A DNA stretch of 64,000 nucleotides from Angiostrongylus vasorum (lineage: Eukaryota; Nematoda; Chromadorea; Rhabditida; Metastrongylidae): assembly GCA_018806985.1 (NCBI GenBank), contig JADANN010000457.1, positions 3,319,001 to 3,383,000 on the forward strand. Reading direction: 5' to 3'. The notes below the pieces were generated by a model, which saw nothing but the letters and a program-made list of their open reading frames with translations, was not told the origin of the DNA and ran no database searches. Positions 22,101 to 31,199 of the stretch are shown in pieces; positions within the stretch are counted from its first letter, which is position 1, and each line of letters begins with the position of its first letter. The position numbers were made by a program, and so were the translations under genes.

Positions 22101-23156
22101 ATCTTCCATTTTAATTGAAATTGAAAGTAATGCCTTTATTCCTGTTATACGAAAGTGCTCCCGTATAAACATCATCACATCACCTGTAGTGTTGTTAAAT
22201 ATTGACACCAAGATCTCCATCCGTCCAACTGGTGAGCGTTGGTGGCTTATTTCCATTGAAAATTACCGGTTTATATGATAAGGGAAAGTTTATGGAAAAT
22301 CCTGTGATCCCAAGCTGCAGCCTCGAAACATCTGACGCTTCTCAATATGTAGAACGGTTTTTTTCCCCCTCGGCATGTCATCTTCTCGGTGAAGAGTCGC
22401 TCTAAGACACTCAGTTTCTTCTGTGTTAAACTGGAATGTGCTAGGAATGCAATACCACTGGTTTCATGTTAATGATCTAAATTAAGATTAAGCCAAGCGA
22501 TATGAAACTGGTCCAATCCACAGTGATGTGAAAAACCCCCAACCGATTCCTTATTCTTTTTATGTCCGCTTCTCGTTTGAGAGAAAAAAACAACTCCGAA
22601 TGCCTACGAGTAGCAGTTTTACAGAAATGTGAATTAGCGCCAGATCTAATTACATTAGTGCTCTGCTGATAAGGGGAACTGATTTCTTCATAGAGTGAAC
22701 TACGGGATTTGCCTAAACCAGATATATCACTGAAACGCTTGAACCATTATAGAGCTAAATCTGAAGTCTACCTGAAATTATGGTCATTGGATACACTTCT
22801 TTCTTTTAACCCTCCATTTTATTTTAGATTCCAATGGTAGTCGTGGGAAACAAGACGGATTTGCAACGTGTGGTACCGGAGAGTGCGAGCAGAGATTTGG
22901 GCAAGCAGTTCGGCTGTTCGTTCTACGAGTCCAGCGCGAAGCTTAACGAAAACGTTGCTGAGGTAGTTACAGTGTCTGGATTCTTTTGTGGCCCATCGTA
23001 ACTAGTCATTCTGGCCTCAGCATATTTTCGCTCTCCAATAGTAGGAGATAGTATGCTTTGTCCTATGTGAGATCATCAAGCGTTGCACCGTGACACATTA
23101 ATCGTTTCCAGCAACAGCTGGTTGATATCCGCCCATCTTATAGGCTCACGTTCTAA
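13134..23156 (+). CDS. Ras/Rap-family small GTPase
   Basis: Exons 13134-13190, 18869-18994, 19061-19201, 22828-22962 and probably 23112-23156, all phase 0, give 167 residues. The protein should be a membrane-associated GTP switch in Ras-type signalling. Visible motifs: P-loop GCGGVGKS (residues 10-17, with Gly12 kept), switch [12 protein letters not shown] (32-42), DTAGTEQF (57-64), NKTD (116-119) and ESSAK (142-146). Thr61, where Ras has Gln, is the Rap hallmark. Odd points are Cys11 in the P-loop and Ala34 where Ras and Rap have Pro in the effector loop. Introns 1 (5.7 kb) and 3 (3.6 kb) hold SINE and RTE debris. The last exon ([14 protein letters not shown], then stop) gives a short tail without a CAAX prenylation box, so the true C-terminus is uncertain. 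Not enough to choose a rap-1/2/3 symbol. Confidence 0.88.
13191..15840 (+). other. GTPase intron 1, repeat-poor part
   Basis: Left part of the 5.7-kb first intron (13191-18868). No exon, RNA gene or member of the recognised repeat families was seen here. Confidence 0.5.
15846..16135 (+). repeat. SINE1, near full length (in GTPase intron 1)
   Basis: Head with GTGTAGCGCAGTAGTCACAG (A box) and a B-box-like TAGGATCGATCGC. The core CTCACCAAGCCTTCC...GGCAAATTGGTACCAAAATT and body to GAACGCCGGGAGTTTTATGC follow. Confidence 0.8.
16905..17275 (+). repeat. SINE2, near full length (in GTPase intron 1)
   Basis: tRNA-like head GGGGCGGATAGTACACTGGT and B box GGTACTAGTTCGATTTCGC, then a core homologous to SINE1 (CCCACTAAGCTTCTCATCGC, AAATTTGTACTGGGCTTGTC). 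A SINE2-specific body follows, then a 3' end CTGCTGGGATCGGCAC...GTGAAGACGGGCC matching the RTE 3' tail. Shared with 33545-33905 (reverse strand) and 9568-9855. Confidence 0.75.
18143..18445 (+). repeat. SINE1, near full length (in GTPase intron 1)
   Basis: One of the best-preserved copies: GCGTGTGGCGCAGTGGTTGG head, ACGTGGAATCCATCCCGC B-box region, core, body, and end CCAGAGCTTTATCCTTTATG. A two-unit CCTTTAT-like tail is visible. Confidence 0.88.
18869..18994 (+). CDS. GTPase exon 2 (switch I to DTAGT)
   Basis: Acceptor TTTTTCAG ends at 18868. Encodes 42 codons from TVQFVQGQF through [11 protein letters not shown] to LEILDTAGT, and ends before GTCTGT, a donor somewhat off consensus. Phase 0 at both ends. 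Confidence 0.92.
19061..19201 (+). CDS. GTPase exon 3 (switch II, beta4)
   Basis: Acceptor GACTTTTCAG, donor GTGAGT. Its 47 codons start [19 protein letters not shown] and finish IVRIKKDFN. The 66-nt intron before it is of typical nematode size. Confidence 0.92.
20440..20705 (-). repeat. SINE1 copy (in GTPase intron 3)
   Basis: Reverse orientation. The 3' end block lies at about 20450-20480 (AGGATAAA tail remnant, CGGCGTTGATCATTTCCCTG), the core at 20585-20640 and a degenerate head near 20690 (AATCACTGCGCTAA, reverse of the A-box region). Confidence 0.7.
21530..21900 (+). mobile_element. Internally deleted, non-autonomous RTE derivative
   Basis: Starts with CAGCCTCATCGTGGCTGGGA, the RTE 5'-leader motif also present in reverse at about 9530 in copy B. 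It continues through leader sequence (TCTCCCAAGCTGAGGAGTCC) and ends GAGGGCGGGCCATCCAAGTA, which matches the RTE 3' end (copy D near 26955-26980 reversed). No endonuclease or RT coding lies between. Related copies: 57190-57520 and 57640-57990. Confidence 0.65.
22828..22962 (+). CDS. GTPase exon 4 (NKTD and SAK motifs)
   Basis: Acceptor TTTATTTTAG, donor GTAGTT. Its 45 codons encode [13 protein letters not shown] through [14 protein letters not shown], giving the guanine-specificity motifs. Confidence 0.9.
23112..23156 (+). CDS. Possible terminal GTPase exon
   Basis: A good acceptor (GTTTCCAG) ends at 23111 and the exon continues in phase 0 as [14 protein letters not shown] then TAA. QQLVDIR aligns with the start of the last Ras helix (consensus LVREIR), but the helix is cut short and there is no CAAX cysteine. 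Either a genuine short isoform or a false exon, with the true last exon further downstream. Confidence 0.45.
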   Translation, partial: QQLVDIRPSYRLTF

Positions 23157-23159
23157 ACG

Positions 23160-24555
23160 TGCTTGTTCTTCTCATCGAACTGCCTTCCCCCGCACATAGT
23201 TTTCCTGTCCTCCTGGATCAGACTTAATCAAAAGTCACTGGATGTAACTGAGAAGTGGGACATAATTCTTAGCAGCACACAAAGTCGTGGCTAGGAAAAA
23301 AAAGGGAGGGTAGCGTCAATATGTCAAACACCACTTGTATTATACTAATGGACGAGTATAATAAGTAAGTGCAGGAGTATAATACAATATTAATAATGAA
23401 TAGTATAATAAGTACATGCAGTGCAAAGGTCGCGGTGCAGTTATGAGACCAAACATTAAACAGCATAGTTCACAACGATGATGCTCCTAACAACATCGTT
23501 CATGTTCCCTTTAGTGACACGTCGGAGTTTGATCGGTAAAATTTTTTTAAAAATAATCACTACAGTCTCGAGCGCGTTTATATAATCGCCACAAGAATCA
23601 CATCAATCACTAGAGAAGAGCGACAAAAGCGTGTACAGGATGTTTTCAAGTTTCCTGCTCAGAACTCGAATACATGTGAAAGCGACAACGGATAGGAATA
23701 AAATTGTACAATGTTTTAGATGATGTCCTTGCGGAACAAAACGACGTTCTTTCTAGAGAGGTGATTTATATGGAAGAACCACAAACACGTCTGCTAACGT
23801 TATAGGTGGCTGTTCCAGAGGACACCCGCATCCTCTCGGATATTCATTTTACTGGCCCGAGGTCCAAGTTTTGCAAATATCTCACCATCGCTGTGGTTGT
23901 ATCTCACGTCATACCCTGCCGTGAAAAATTATAGTGGGCAGAAAATAAAAAAGGTTAACATTCATTCTACTGTTTTAGATGTTAGATCATCCACCTCATT
24001 TGCTGTGAGATGAAGAGATTGGTTACATTTTACTGGGTTGTATCCGACCTTATTTTTTCCTTATAGTAATTATATCAGCATTTAATTTGGCATTAAGATA
24101 TTCGCCGACTGCGTGCGACAAATCAACAAAGCGGTCGACAGCTCAAAAAGAAAAAGGACGCTTCGAATCGGAAAGAAAACGTCACCGAAGGACGTTTCGA
24201 TGAAGTCGAGCAGAAAGCGTACTTTTTGCTGTTCAGTCATGTGAAAAAAAAGCTGGAAATTCTCCATCTGTATGTGTTTGTACTGTTTCTGTATAACATG
24301 GCATTAAAAGCTACGTTCATCATTCAACTGTGGACTCACTATGTTATGCAGCTCAACTTATGTTCGCAGTGGATTCAGTGAAGCTACAACTTCTAGTTTG
24401 AGTGAATGATGAACACGTCGCTTTCTCTGATTGTTCAATCGGACTCTAACAAAGAAATATTTCATTTCCAATGCCATTTCCCGCTCCTATTCGCCTTCTA
24501 TCGTTCCACTATTATTCTGGTTATCTTAGTAATAAACCTAATTAAGTCTCACTCG
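23160..24555. other. Region downstream of the proposed GTPase stop
   Basis: No exon was recognised. A stretch at about 23800-23930 containing TTTTGCAAATATCTCACCAT resembles one at about 60525-60545 (TCTTGCAAATATCTCAGCAC), so a dispersed repeat, possibly Penelope-related, is present. A further GTPase exon could be hidden here. Confidence 0.4.
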
Positions 24556-24558
24556 TAA

Positions 24559-24593
24559 CAGCACGGATGGCGAAATCGCCGAAACGTCAGCCA
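24559..24593 (+). ncRNA. Hammerhead-like motif, 5' core decayed
   Basis: Reads GGCGAAATCGCC (perfect stem II hairpin), GAAA, C-GTC, AGCC. The CUGANGA box is degraded to a short CGGAT remnant. It is followed by a CAA/CGA trinucleotide-rich stretch and by ACCAACCTCGCATCAGCTCA, matching segments after other copies. Confidence 0.4.
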
Positions 24594-24595
24594 TC

Positions 24596-24655
24596 CACCA
24601 GCAACACCGACAACAACGACAACGACGACGACAACAACAATAACTACAACAAAAA
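24596..24655 (+). repeat. Trinucleotide-rich (CAA/CGA)n low-complexity tract
   Basis: Imperfect ACA/ACG triplets directly after the hammerhead-like motif at 24559. Confidence 0.75.
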
Positions 24656-25179
24656 CTTATACCAACCTCGCATCAGCTCAACGAGATCAGTTCATAAGAT
24701 CATATAAATCAATAAACCCTATTAAATCAATAAACGAAAAAAATAACAAAAAAAATAGCGGATAAAAAATCGTACTAGGAAAAAGGGAAACAATGCGAAG
24801 AATTGGTAATGATTTTTAAAAGGCAAAATTATTAATTTCATTACAAATATTTCTCTGAATTCTACTTGTACATCAGTGAACATGAACCACCAAAAGTTTA
24901 CACATTGTCAAATGATGCTATTCGAATAGTGATTTCTGTTTTCCTACCCTTTCAGTATTCCTTTGCTGTTAACAAGACTGCGTTCTACTTAGCATAATTA
25001 GATCATGATAGAGAAGTGCAAAAAGAAAGGCTGTCACAAAATAGCACACAGCACGCACGAACGCGACTTGGTGTGGTCGTGCAAAGTAGTACGCATCACC
25101 ACAAAAAAGATGCGTTAGTTAGACATTCTGGTCCCCATAGAACCCCATCTGAGCCCAGTTGATCCAAAATATCATAAAA

Positions 25180-25485
25180 TAATTTTCTATACAACGTTTA
25201 TTCGGCTAACGTTTCGAGGTCTTCATCTTCATCAGAGCCGATGATTCGAGTCGATGGTCTACAGCTTTTCGTCTTCTCGAAGTGGCGTCTTCTGCTTCGT
25301 ATTGAACCGGTTCTTCTTCAGCCGAGCATTTCTCGAGTGAGGCATACTTACCTCACGATGTTCTTTTTACACAGGACGATGATACGGTTATCCGGTAACA
25401 ATAACTTGTTTTTCGGGATAGTCCATCCTGCAGAAGTCGATATCATTATCAGCGAGCACAAAGCACAATAATATTTCGCAACCTC
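25180..25485 (-). mobile_element. Penelope-like pLTR, inverted copy
   Basis: Read on the - strand: GCTGATAATGATATCGACTT, CTGCAGGATGGACTATCC, a TGTAAAAAGAACATCGTGAG segment, GAAGACGCCAC, then the hammerhead-like motif at 25202-25241 and a GCCGAATAAA end. The same order occurs on the + strand at 25528-25900, so the two face each other head to head. Confidence 0.65.
25202..25241 (-). ncRNA. Hammerhead-ribozyme-like motif, best stem I
   Basis: On the - strand the order is TCGGCT, CTGATGA, stem II region, GAAA, CGTT, AGCCGA. The CUGAUGA and GAAA boxes are exact and stem I pairs six of six bases (TCGGCT with AGCCGA). Stem II is weak here (GA with TC) and the cleavage triplet reads GTT rather than the usual GTC. 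Minimal two-base-pair stem III. Predicted self-cleaving RNA in a Penelope-like terminal repeat. Confidence 0.65.
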
Positions 25486-25527
25486 CTGTAAGCTCAAAAA
25501 TTTAAGCACCTGTTGTTTAATCATACA

Positions 25528-25900
25528 GAGGTTAAAGGAAAGTCTGCTTTTGAAATACTGTCACGCTCTGTGCAAGCTGATAATGATACCACTTATGCAG
25601 GATGGACTACCCGGGAAAAAACAACTTGTTATCACCGGATACTCACTACTGTCAACCATCAGCATCCTGTATAAAAGGGGCATCACCAAGTGAGAATCCC
25701 TTTTTCGAGATATGGTCCGCTGAGGAAGGATCAACTCGGCACGAAGGCGAAGACGCCACATCGAGACGAAGAACAACCGTGGACGATCGACTCGGACCAG
25801 CGGCCCTGACAAAGACGAAGACGTCGAGACGCTAGCCGAATAAAAATTGCCTACCAATCTCGTGTAAGCTTATCAAAGAAAAAAACACATATTGATTAGT
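25528..25900 (+). mobile_element. Penelope-like pLTR, first tandem unit
   Basis: Starts at GAGGTTAAAGGAAAGTC and contains TCCTGTATAAAAGGGGCATC (TATA-like) and GCTGAGGAAGGATCAACTCG. It carries a hammerhead-like motif at 25801 and ends with GCCGAATAAAAATTG just before the next unit. The next GAGGTTAAAGG begins 389 nt later. Tandem terminal repeats are typical of Penelope-like elements. Confidence 0.65.
25801..25838 (+). ncRNA. Hammerhead-like motif with perfect stem II
   Basis: CGGCC, CTGACAA, A, GACG-AAGA-CGTC, GAGA, CGCT, AGCCG. Stem II pairs four of four and stem I pairs CGGC with GCCG, but the core carries substitutions (CTGACAA for CUGANGA, GAGA for GAAA), so cleavage activity is probably lost. 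Confidence 0.5.
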
Positions 25901-25916
25901 AATACCGAGGTTAAAG

Positions 25917-26705
25917 GAAAGTCGGTTTTGAAATATTGCTGTGCTCCTCGCTAGCTGATAATGATACCGACTTCTGCACGATGGATTATCCGGGAAAAAC
26001 AAATTCTATCAGCGCATACTCACTACTGTCAAACATCAGCATCCTGTATAAAAGAGCATCACCAAGTGAGAATCCCTTTTTTCGAGAGATGGTCCGCTGA
26101 GGAAGGATCAACTCGGTACGAAGGCGAACACGCCAAACGCCATGGACTTCGATCATTCTTCAATTTCTCTCGAATGAAATTTATTTGCTGTTACTGTTAG
26201 TTGAGCAGTTAAAAATATTTGCCCATCTCTTCTTGTGTTCAGCAAATGAAAAACGAGCGTTGGTATACCTATAATAGAGTAATGGGCCGAAACCGAGTAC
26301 GGGAGCTCCAACTTTGGACACGAATGCAAAGGCAAAGCTTGATGACATTCGTTGCCCCATTGCCAACCTTCTCATTTGCCCGAAGAACTCGTCGGACCAT
26401 CTCAGGATTGAGCAGTTTAGACACTCCTCTAACAGGGTATGAGTTGTTGAATCGATAACCCCTACCTCTTTATTTCTCCTTTGTGCTGCACAAGGAGCTC
26501 GCCGATCTCGGTGCGATTAAGGAGAACGCCACATCGAGAAGAAGAGCAACTGTGCATCATTGACTAGGATCATCGACTTTAATGAAGACGAAGACATCAA
26601 GACGTTAGCCGAATAAACTTTATTATCAAGCTTGTGCAGGCTCAAAAAATTCGAAACATCTTGGTTATTTTAGTACCGAGGTTAAACGACGGTCTTGAAA
26701 ACTGT
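25917..26705 (+). mobile_element. Penelope-like pLTR, second tandem unit, interrupted
   Basis: The left part (25917 to about 26137) follows the first unit up to GAAGGCGAACACGCCA. The right part resumes at about 26521 with GAGAACGCCACATCGAGAAG and continues to the decayed hammerhead-like motif (26575-26611), GCCGAATAAA, and another TACCGAGGTTAAACG at 26675. About 380 nt of unrelated sequence lies between, possibly flanked by ACGCCA. Confidence 0.6.
26575..26611 (+). ncRNA. Degenerate hammerhead-like motif
   Basis: TTTAATGAAGACGAAGACATCAAGACGTTAGCC in short pieces: TAATGA for CUGAUGA, GA...TC stem II, AAGA for GAAA, CGTT, AGCC. Recognised by position within the pLTR rather than on its own. Confidence 0.35.
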
Positions 26706-27322
26706 TTTAAATGTTTAATTTCTAAATACCGTTGATTCTTTTTTCTCATGAAGAGTATTAAATGAAATACAACAACAGTGATGCTGAGGTATGAGTAAGA
26801 TATATGGTACTGATATACTACAAATTCTCTACCCTTGTCACTAACTTATAGTTCAGTGGTTTTTGACTTTATTAGTTGTCAGACTTGTTACATGCCACAT
26901 TTTTGCTTGCTGTTACGATGGAACTAAAATTTTCCTCGCGATAGTGGCTACGTATTTCCTGGAATACTTAGATGGCCCGTCATCAGTGATTTTATAGGCC
27001 CCAACATAATTTCCATTTGTTTCTCGCTCATGCGAGCATCGTCCATGTTGGTGATCTGCTTCGAACATGGTGACGCCCGCGAGGCCCATTCCATAAGCCT
27101 GAAATCATTGCCATCTGCGAGTGCGGATCCATCGTTCGGGTTGCCTTCCAAGAACACTTGCATTTTCCTAAAGTCTACTCAACTACTGTTTCATCCATCT
27201 GTTAACTGGTTTTTTATTGTGTTTCCCTATCGATCTATATTCTCCTGGATCCCGAACATAGGATAGGTTTCAAAGATCTGAGCTGCGTAATCCGGATAGA
27301 TATTGAGACTCCCGATTATATT

Positions 27323-27802
27323 TTAGAACATACCGTTCAAGCACTCTATGAGTAGTGCAGAGTATCCTTGACGTTGTTGAAGAATCAGCCCACGTTTCTG
27401 CTGCATAATGGACTTCCGAATCGAAGAAATGATCGGTGTTTTAGGTCCGTTAGTTGATCGGTGACACCGAATGCTGCCCGTACTGCTCTCCTTCTTCTTT
27501 CTAATTCCCCCTCCTTCATGTTGCTCTCTATGTTCAGTGAACGTCCAACGTACACGGTCTGTGTAATGAGAACCATCGAGTTTTATCTGTTCGCCTTTGC
27601 ACCATGGATTTTTCATGAACTGAGTCTCTTCTTCTAACTTACGTAGCCCGATCTTTTTTCCCACTTTGTTGAAGTCATTGATCACCACCTCTTCTTCGTT
27701 GGTACTTCTTGAGGAAATGACGATGTCGTCGGCAAAACGAAGGTTTGATAGGAATTTTGCATCAATACGCATTACCTTCTCATCCCAATCGAGTGACTTC
27801 AT
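27323..27802 (-). pseudogene. RTE reverse transcriptase palm fragment (FADD)
   Basis: Starts MKSLDWDEKVMRIDAKFLSN and reaches LRFADDIVISSRS, the RT catalytic motif, then IGLRKLEEETQFMKNPWCK. In copy A the same block is split by frameshifts. Part of copy D. Confidence 0.85.
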
Positions 27803-28940
27803 TGTACACTGCAGTGCGGCACTGAACAGCTTTGGAGATATTGTGTCGCCTTGTGTCGCCTTATCGAATCCCTTTTTCCATGGGCATGGTGAGTGGTCAG
27901 TGAAAAAGCTGTATATTTGTGCTGCGGTTATCAGATAAGTCAGCTATTGATCGTATATAGGACGGGTTCCACTCATTGATCGACAAGCGCTGAAAGGATT
28001 GCCGCTATCAAACGCTTTTTCGTAGTCGATAAAGAGGACGGATGGTACTCCCGACAGACTTCTATGACCTGTGATATGGTTTGTATGTGGTCCATGCACC
28101 ATGGTCTCTGTCTGAAACCTGCTCGCTTAACTAGCTGTGCCTCATTCAAGATCTCCCATATGCGCAAAAAGAGAACCTCCATGAACAGCTTGTAGAGCAC
28201 ACTTAACAAGCATATTGTACGGTAGTTACGAAGACCCCTCGTTCACCTTCTAGGACAGGGTGACCGTGCACGAGGTCATCCACTGATCCGGGATTTTCTC
28301 CTTCTGAAGGAAAACTGTCATATGGTTGGGAGAAGTACATGTAAATTGTTGCCAACAGCTATAAGGAAAACGGCGGTGATATTATCGGGTCCTGAAGCTG
28401 TAGCTCTCTTCACGCGTTCTATAGAAACTTGAACTTCACAGAGTATATTCTCGAGCGCTTTTTCAGCAGCGGCAATTTCGTGGTCTGAGACTGAAATTGC
28501 GGAGTGGAAAAAGATTAGTGTAGAACCCTCCTGTTATCAATTCCTTATCATGGAGGAGTGTGGTGATAGTTACATCTTTGTTAATTATTAGGGCGGTTAG
28601 CGGAACATTATAGTCGCAAAGATCCCGATGGCACTTCTTCAGACCGGACCGTTTTATCGTTTTGAGCTAGTTCCAATAACTTTTTCTGCCTATGCGCATG
28701 TAAATCAGTCTGCAAAAATCTACAACTGACACTTACTACCAACCTGTTAGATATGCGCAGTAGGATCAAACTTCGGTATCCTTCTTTTTTCGTGATAATG
28801 GAGATGCGGTCCGAACTTCTTGTTTGAGAAACTGAGGCGAGTCCAGCACACGTTTTAAGTCCTTAGTCCTCGGTCGAGTCTTTCTTTATCCACCAGTCTT
28901 ATGAGGAAAAAAATTTAAACGGGAATATACTCATTATTGT

Positions 28941-29115
28941 TACCAGACTTGTCTGGGAGGATGGCAGCACTGGCTCGATACATTGGTAGGCCACCGCGAG
29001 TCATTGCAAAGGCCAGATTTGCATTCAGTCACCTCCAAATGATGTTTAGTGAGGCCGAATGCATGGTGCATCCCTCAGGGATTGATCATCGCCGAGAGCT
29101 CTATCCCTTATACTC
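28941..29115 (+). repeat. SINE1 copy nested in RTE copy D
   Basis: Same truncation, orientation and host position as the SINE1 in copy B: starts ACCAGACTTGTCTGGGAGGA, ends GCCGAGAGCTCTATCCCTTA. The bordering sequence (AAACGGGAATATACTCATTA) is also shared. Confidence 0.85.
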
Positions 29116-30751
29116 ATTATACACGACTTGTTTCGTTTTTCTTGGACTATGGCAAAGTTCTTTTCCAGCTCATCGCTAAATCGAATATTTGCACAGGGAA
29201 GGCGATGATCTGGTCCAGTGAAGAATCTGGGTACCACTGAGGTGTCAAAGGTGCATTATTTTCTGTTCGTGAGAATATTATCAATTCCACGTGAGTCGTG
29301 CCGTTAGGAGACTCCCATGTCCGTCAACGACCAACTCTGTTCTCGAAAAAATGAATTCCCATGGAAGGCACGTGCTGCGGACAGGAGTCGTAAAAAGATG
29401 GCTGGATGGCTGCCGTTTTCATTTCAATCTCTTGTTCCGAATTTCCCTATAATGCAATCATTTTCGTTGATCGTTCCAAGTCTGGGGCTGAATTCTCCAA
29501 CAACGAATTTATAAAAAAGACTTCTCGCTGTAGACGAGGTCCTTCTCTCAGATTGATTGTTAAACGCGTCTAGTCCGCTCTTATCAGCTGCGGAAGTTCG
29601 TGAGTAACAGTTAACAGTACTGACTTTCTTCTGATGCGCAATTTGGAGACGAGGAATAGCCAAACGCAGTGATAGGATTTCGTATGAGGTAACTGTATGG
29701 TAAACAGATAGGCGTGCGATAAAGCCAACACCCCCGACATTTCGTAAAAAGAATGCCTTCACCAATTACAATAGTTCTGTTATCTAATCGGTGGCTGTTG
29801 GTCTTCCTGTTTTTGCCTCCTCTAGGGCGACTGCATGGAATTGGATGCGACCACCAACCTCAAGAAGACTATAAAGGATGGCGTTTGAAGAAACCGTTCT
29901 GGTGTTCTAGGTGCAGATCAAAAGCTGCCTCCGTGGCATGTCGTGGGCGTGCTCGTTTTGTCCAGTTCCAATGAGTTCCCGTGCTATCCGAGATCTGATC
30001 GCCTTTCCACATTTCTCTCTATAGCCTGATGTCGTAAAAACGGAGCTCCCAGTGTGTGGCGTACTCAGCCAGAAATTATGCTGGTTTAGCTATGGTGGTT
30101 CTCTGTAGTCCTGAGGTCAGCCTAGGTGAAACCTTCCTCAGGTTTCACCGCCCCTAGGCAGTCGCCGCCCTAGTGGAGAGGTAGATAGATTTGCCACCAT
30201 GCGACTAGTTTGATGTTAGGATGGCAGTGATTCCTGCTATTCGTTTACTCTTAGTTAGGCTTCCAAATGGAAACGTCAGTAAACATAAAGATAAGTTGGT
30301 GAAGAGCCCAGATTACTTTGTGTTCGTGTAAAACAGCACATAGTTGGGGAACTAAGATTCTAACAAAGCACGCCATTAGGCACGTTCAGTGCACAAAGAC
30401 ATAACAATGAAGATTTTGAAGTAAAATTCAGTATCCTCATATAGGAGACTAAAATATCAGTATGTGTAGTCATGAAGTATCTTGGATTAGTTTCTAGAAT
30501 TCAAAAAATGAACCGCAAGGAGGAGTGCCTTGTTATTACGCGAGACCTTGCGCTATACATTAGGCTGGTTTTTTTTTACCTGACATTCCTTACACAGGTA
30601 AAACAGTGCCACTAGTCTCTAGCCACAACTGGCAGGTTTACAAAGAACACTGTTTCTCAAGCGAATTGAATGTACGTAGTGAGTTTGTTCTGGTTGGGTT
30701 ACAAAAGTGTTCGTTTAAGTGAATTCTGTGTCAACTTGACCGTTCCACTCT

Positions 30752-30790
30752 CTGCAGCAGACGAAGCCGCCGAAACGTTAGTCAGTGCTG
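30752..30790 (+). ncRNA. Degenerate hammerhead-like motif
   Basis: GCAG, CAGACGA, A, GCCGCC, GAAA, CGTT, AGTC. GAAACGTTAG matches the family exactly, while stem II is reduced and the first box is mutated (CAGACGA). Confidence 0.35.
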
Positions 30791-30917
30791 AACAGATCTT
30801 GTTATTGACAATCTCGTCTCTGCTCGAGAATGAAACGCCGACTTACCGATATAATACCTGAGAAAATGGGTGTTTGGAGGAACTTGTATCTCTGAAATTT
30901 ATAGATCCTAAGGATAG

Positions 30918-31195
30918 ATAGGATAGAGCTCTCAGCGTTGATCAATCCCTGAGGGGTGCGCCATGCATTCGACTTCATTAAACGTCGTTTGGACGTGAAC
31001 GACTGCATATCTGTCCTTTACAATGATTCGCGGTGGCTCACCGATGCATCGAGTTAGTGGTGCAATCCTCCTAGACAAGTCTGGTATCAATTTGCCGACC
31101 CATGAGGAATGGAAGGCTTGGTGGGCCATGATGAGCGCGTGGATCGATCACACATGTGTTGCAGGGCGCCTCCGACCACTGCGTCACACGAGCAA
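30918..31195 (-). repeat. SINE1, near full length
   Basis: Reverse orientation: end block CTCAGCGTTGATCAATCCCT, body, core near 31085-31125 (TCTGGTATCAATTTGCCGAC, GGAAGGCTTGGTGGGCC), B-box region GGATCGATCACACA and A-box region CCGACCACTGCGTCACACG. Confidence 0.85.
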
Positions 31196-31199
31196 CATC

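Larger units (their letters stand above)
26945..30290 (-). mobile_element. RTE-clade LINE, copy D (decayed)
   Basis: A full-length but broken relative of copies A and B. The 3' end is near 26945, the RT with FADDIVI in the frame at 27323-27802, and palm and fingers remnants lie at 27973-28500. An embedded SINE1 is at 28941-29115, endonuclease pieces at 29424-29765 (NVGGVGFIARLS, KVSTVNCYSR) and the 5' leader reaches about 30290. Several frames are disrupted, so it is not active. Confidence 0.85.

Noticed and set aside
24596..24655. CRISPR-like or satellite array
   Set aside because: Simple imperfect trinucleotide repeats without spacers.
25561..26200. Frames of 77-98 codons as protein genes
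   Set aside because: They are translations of the Penelope-like terminal repeats in both directions and recur wherever the repeat occurs.
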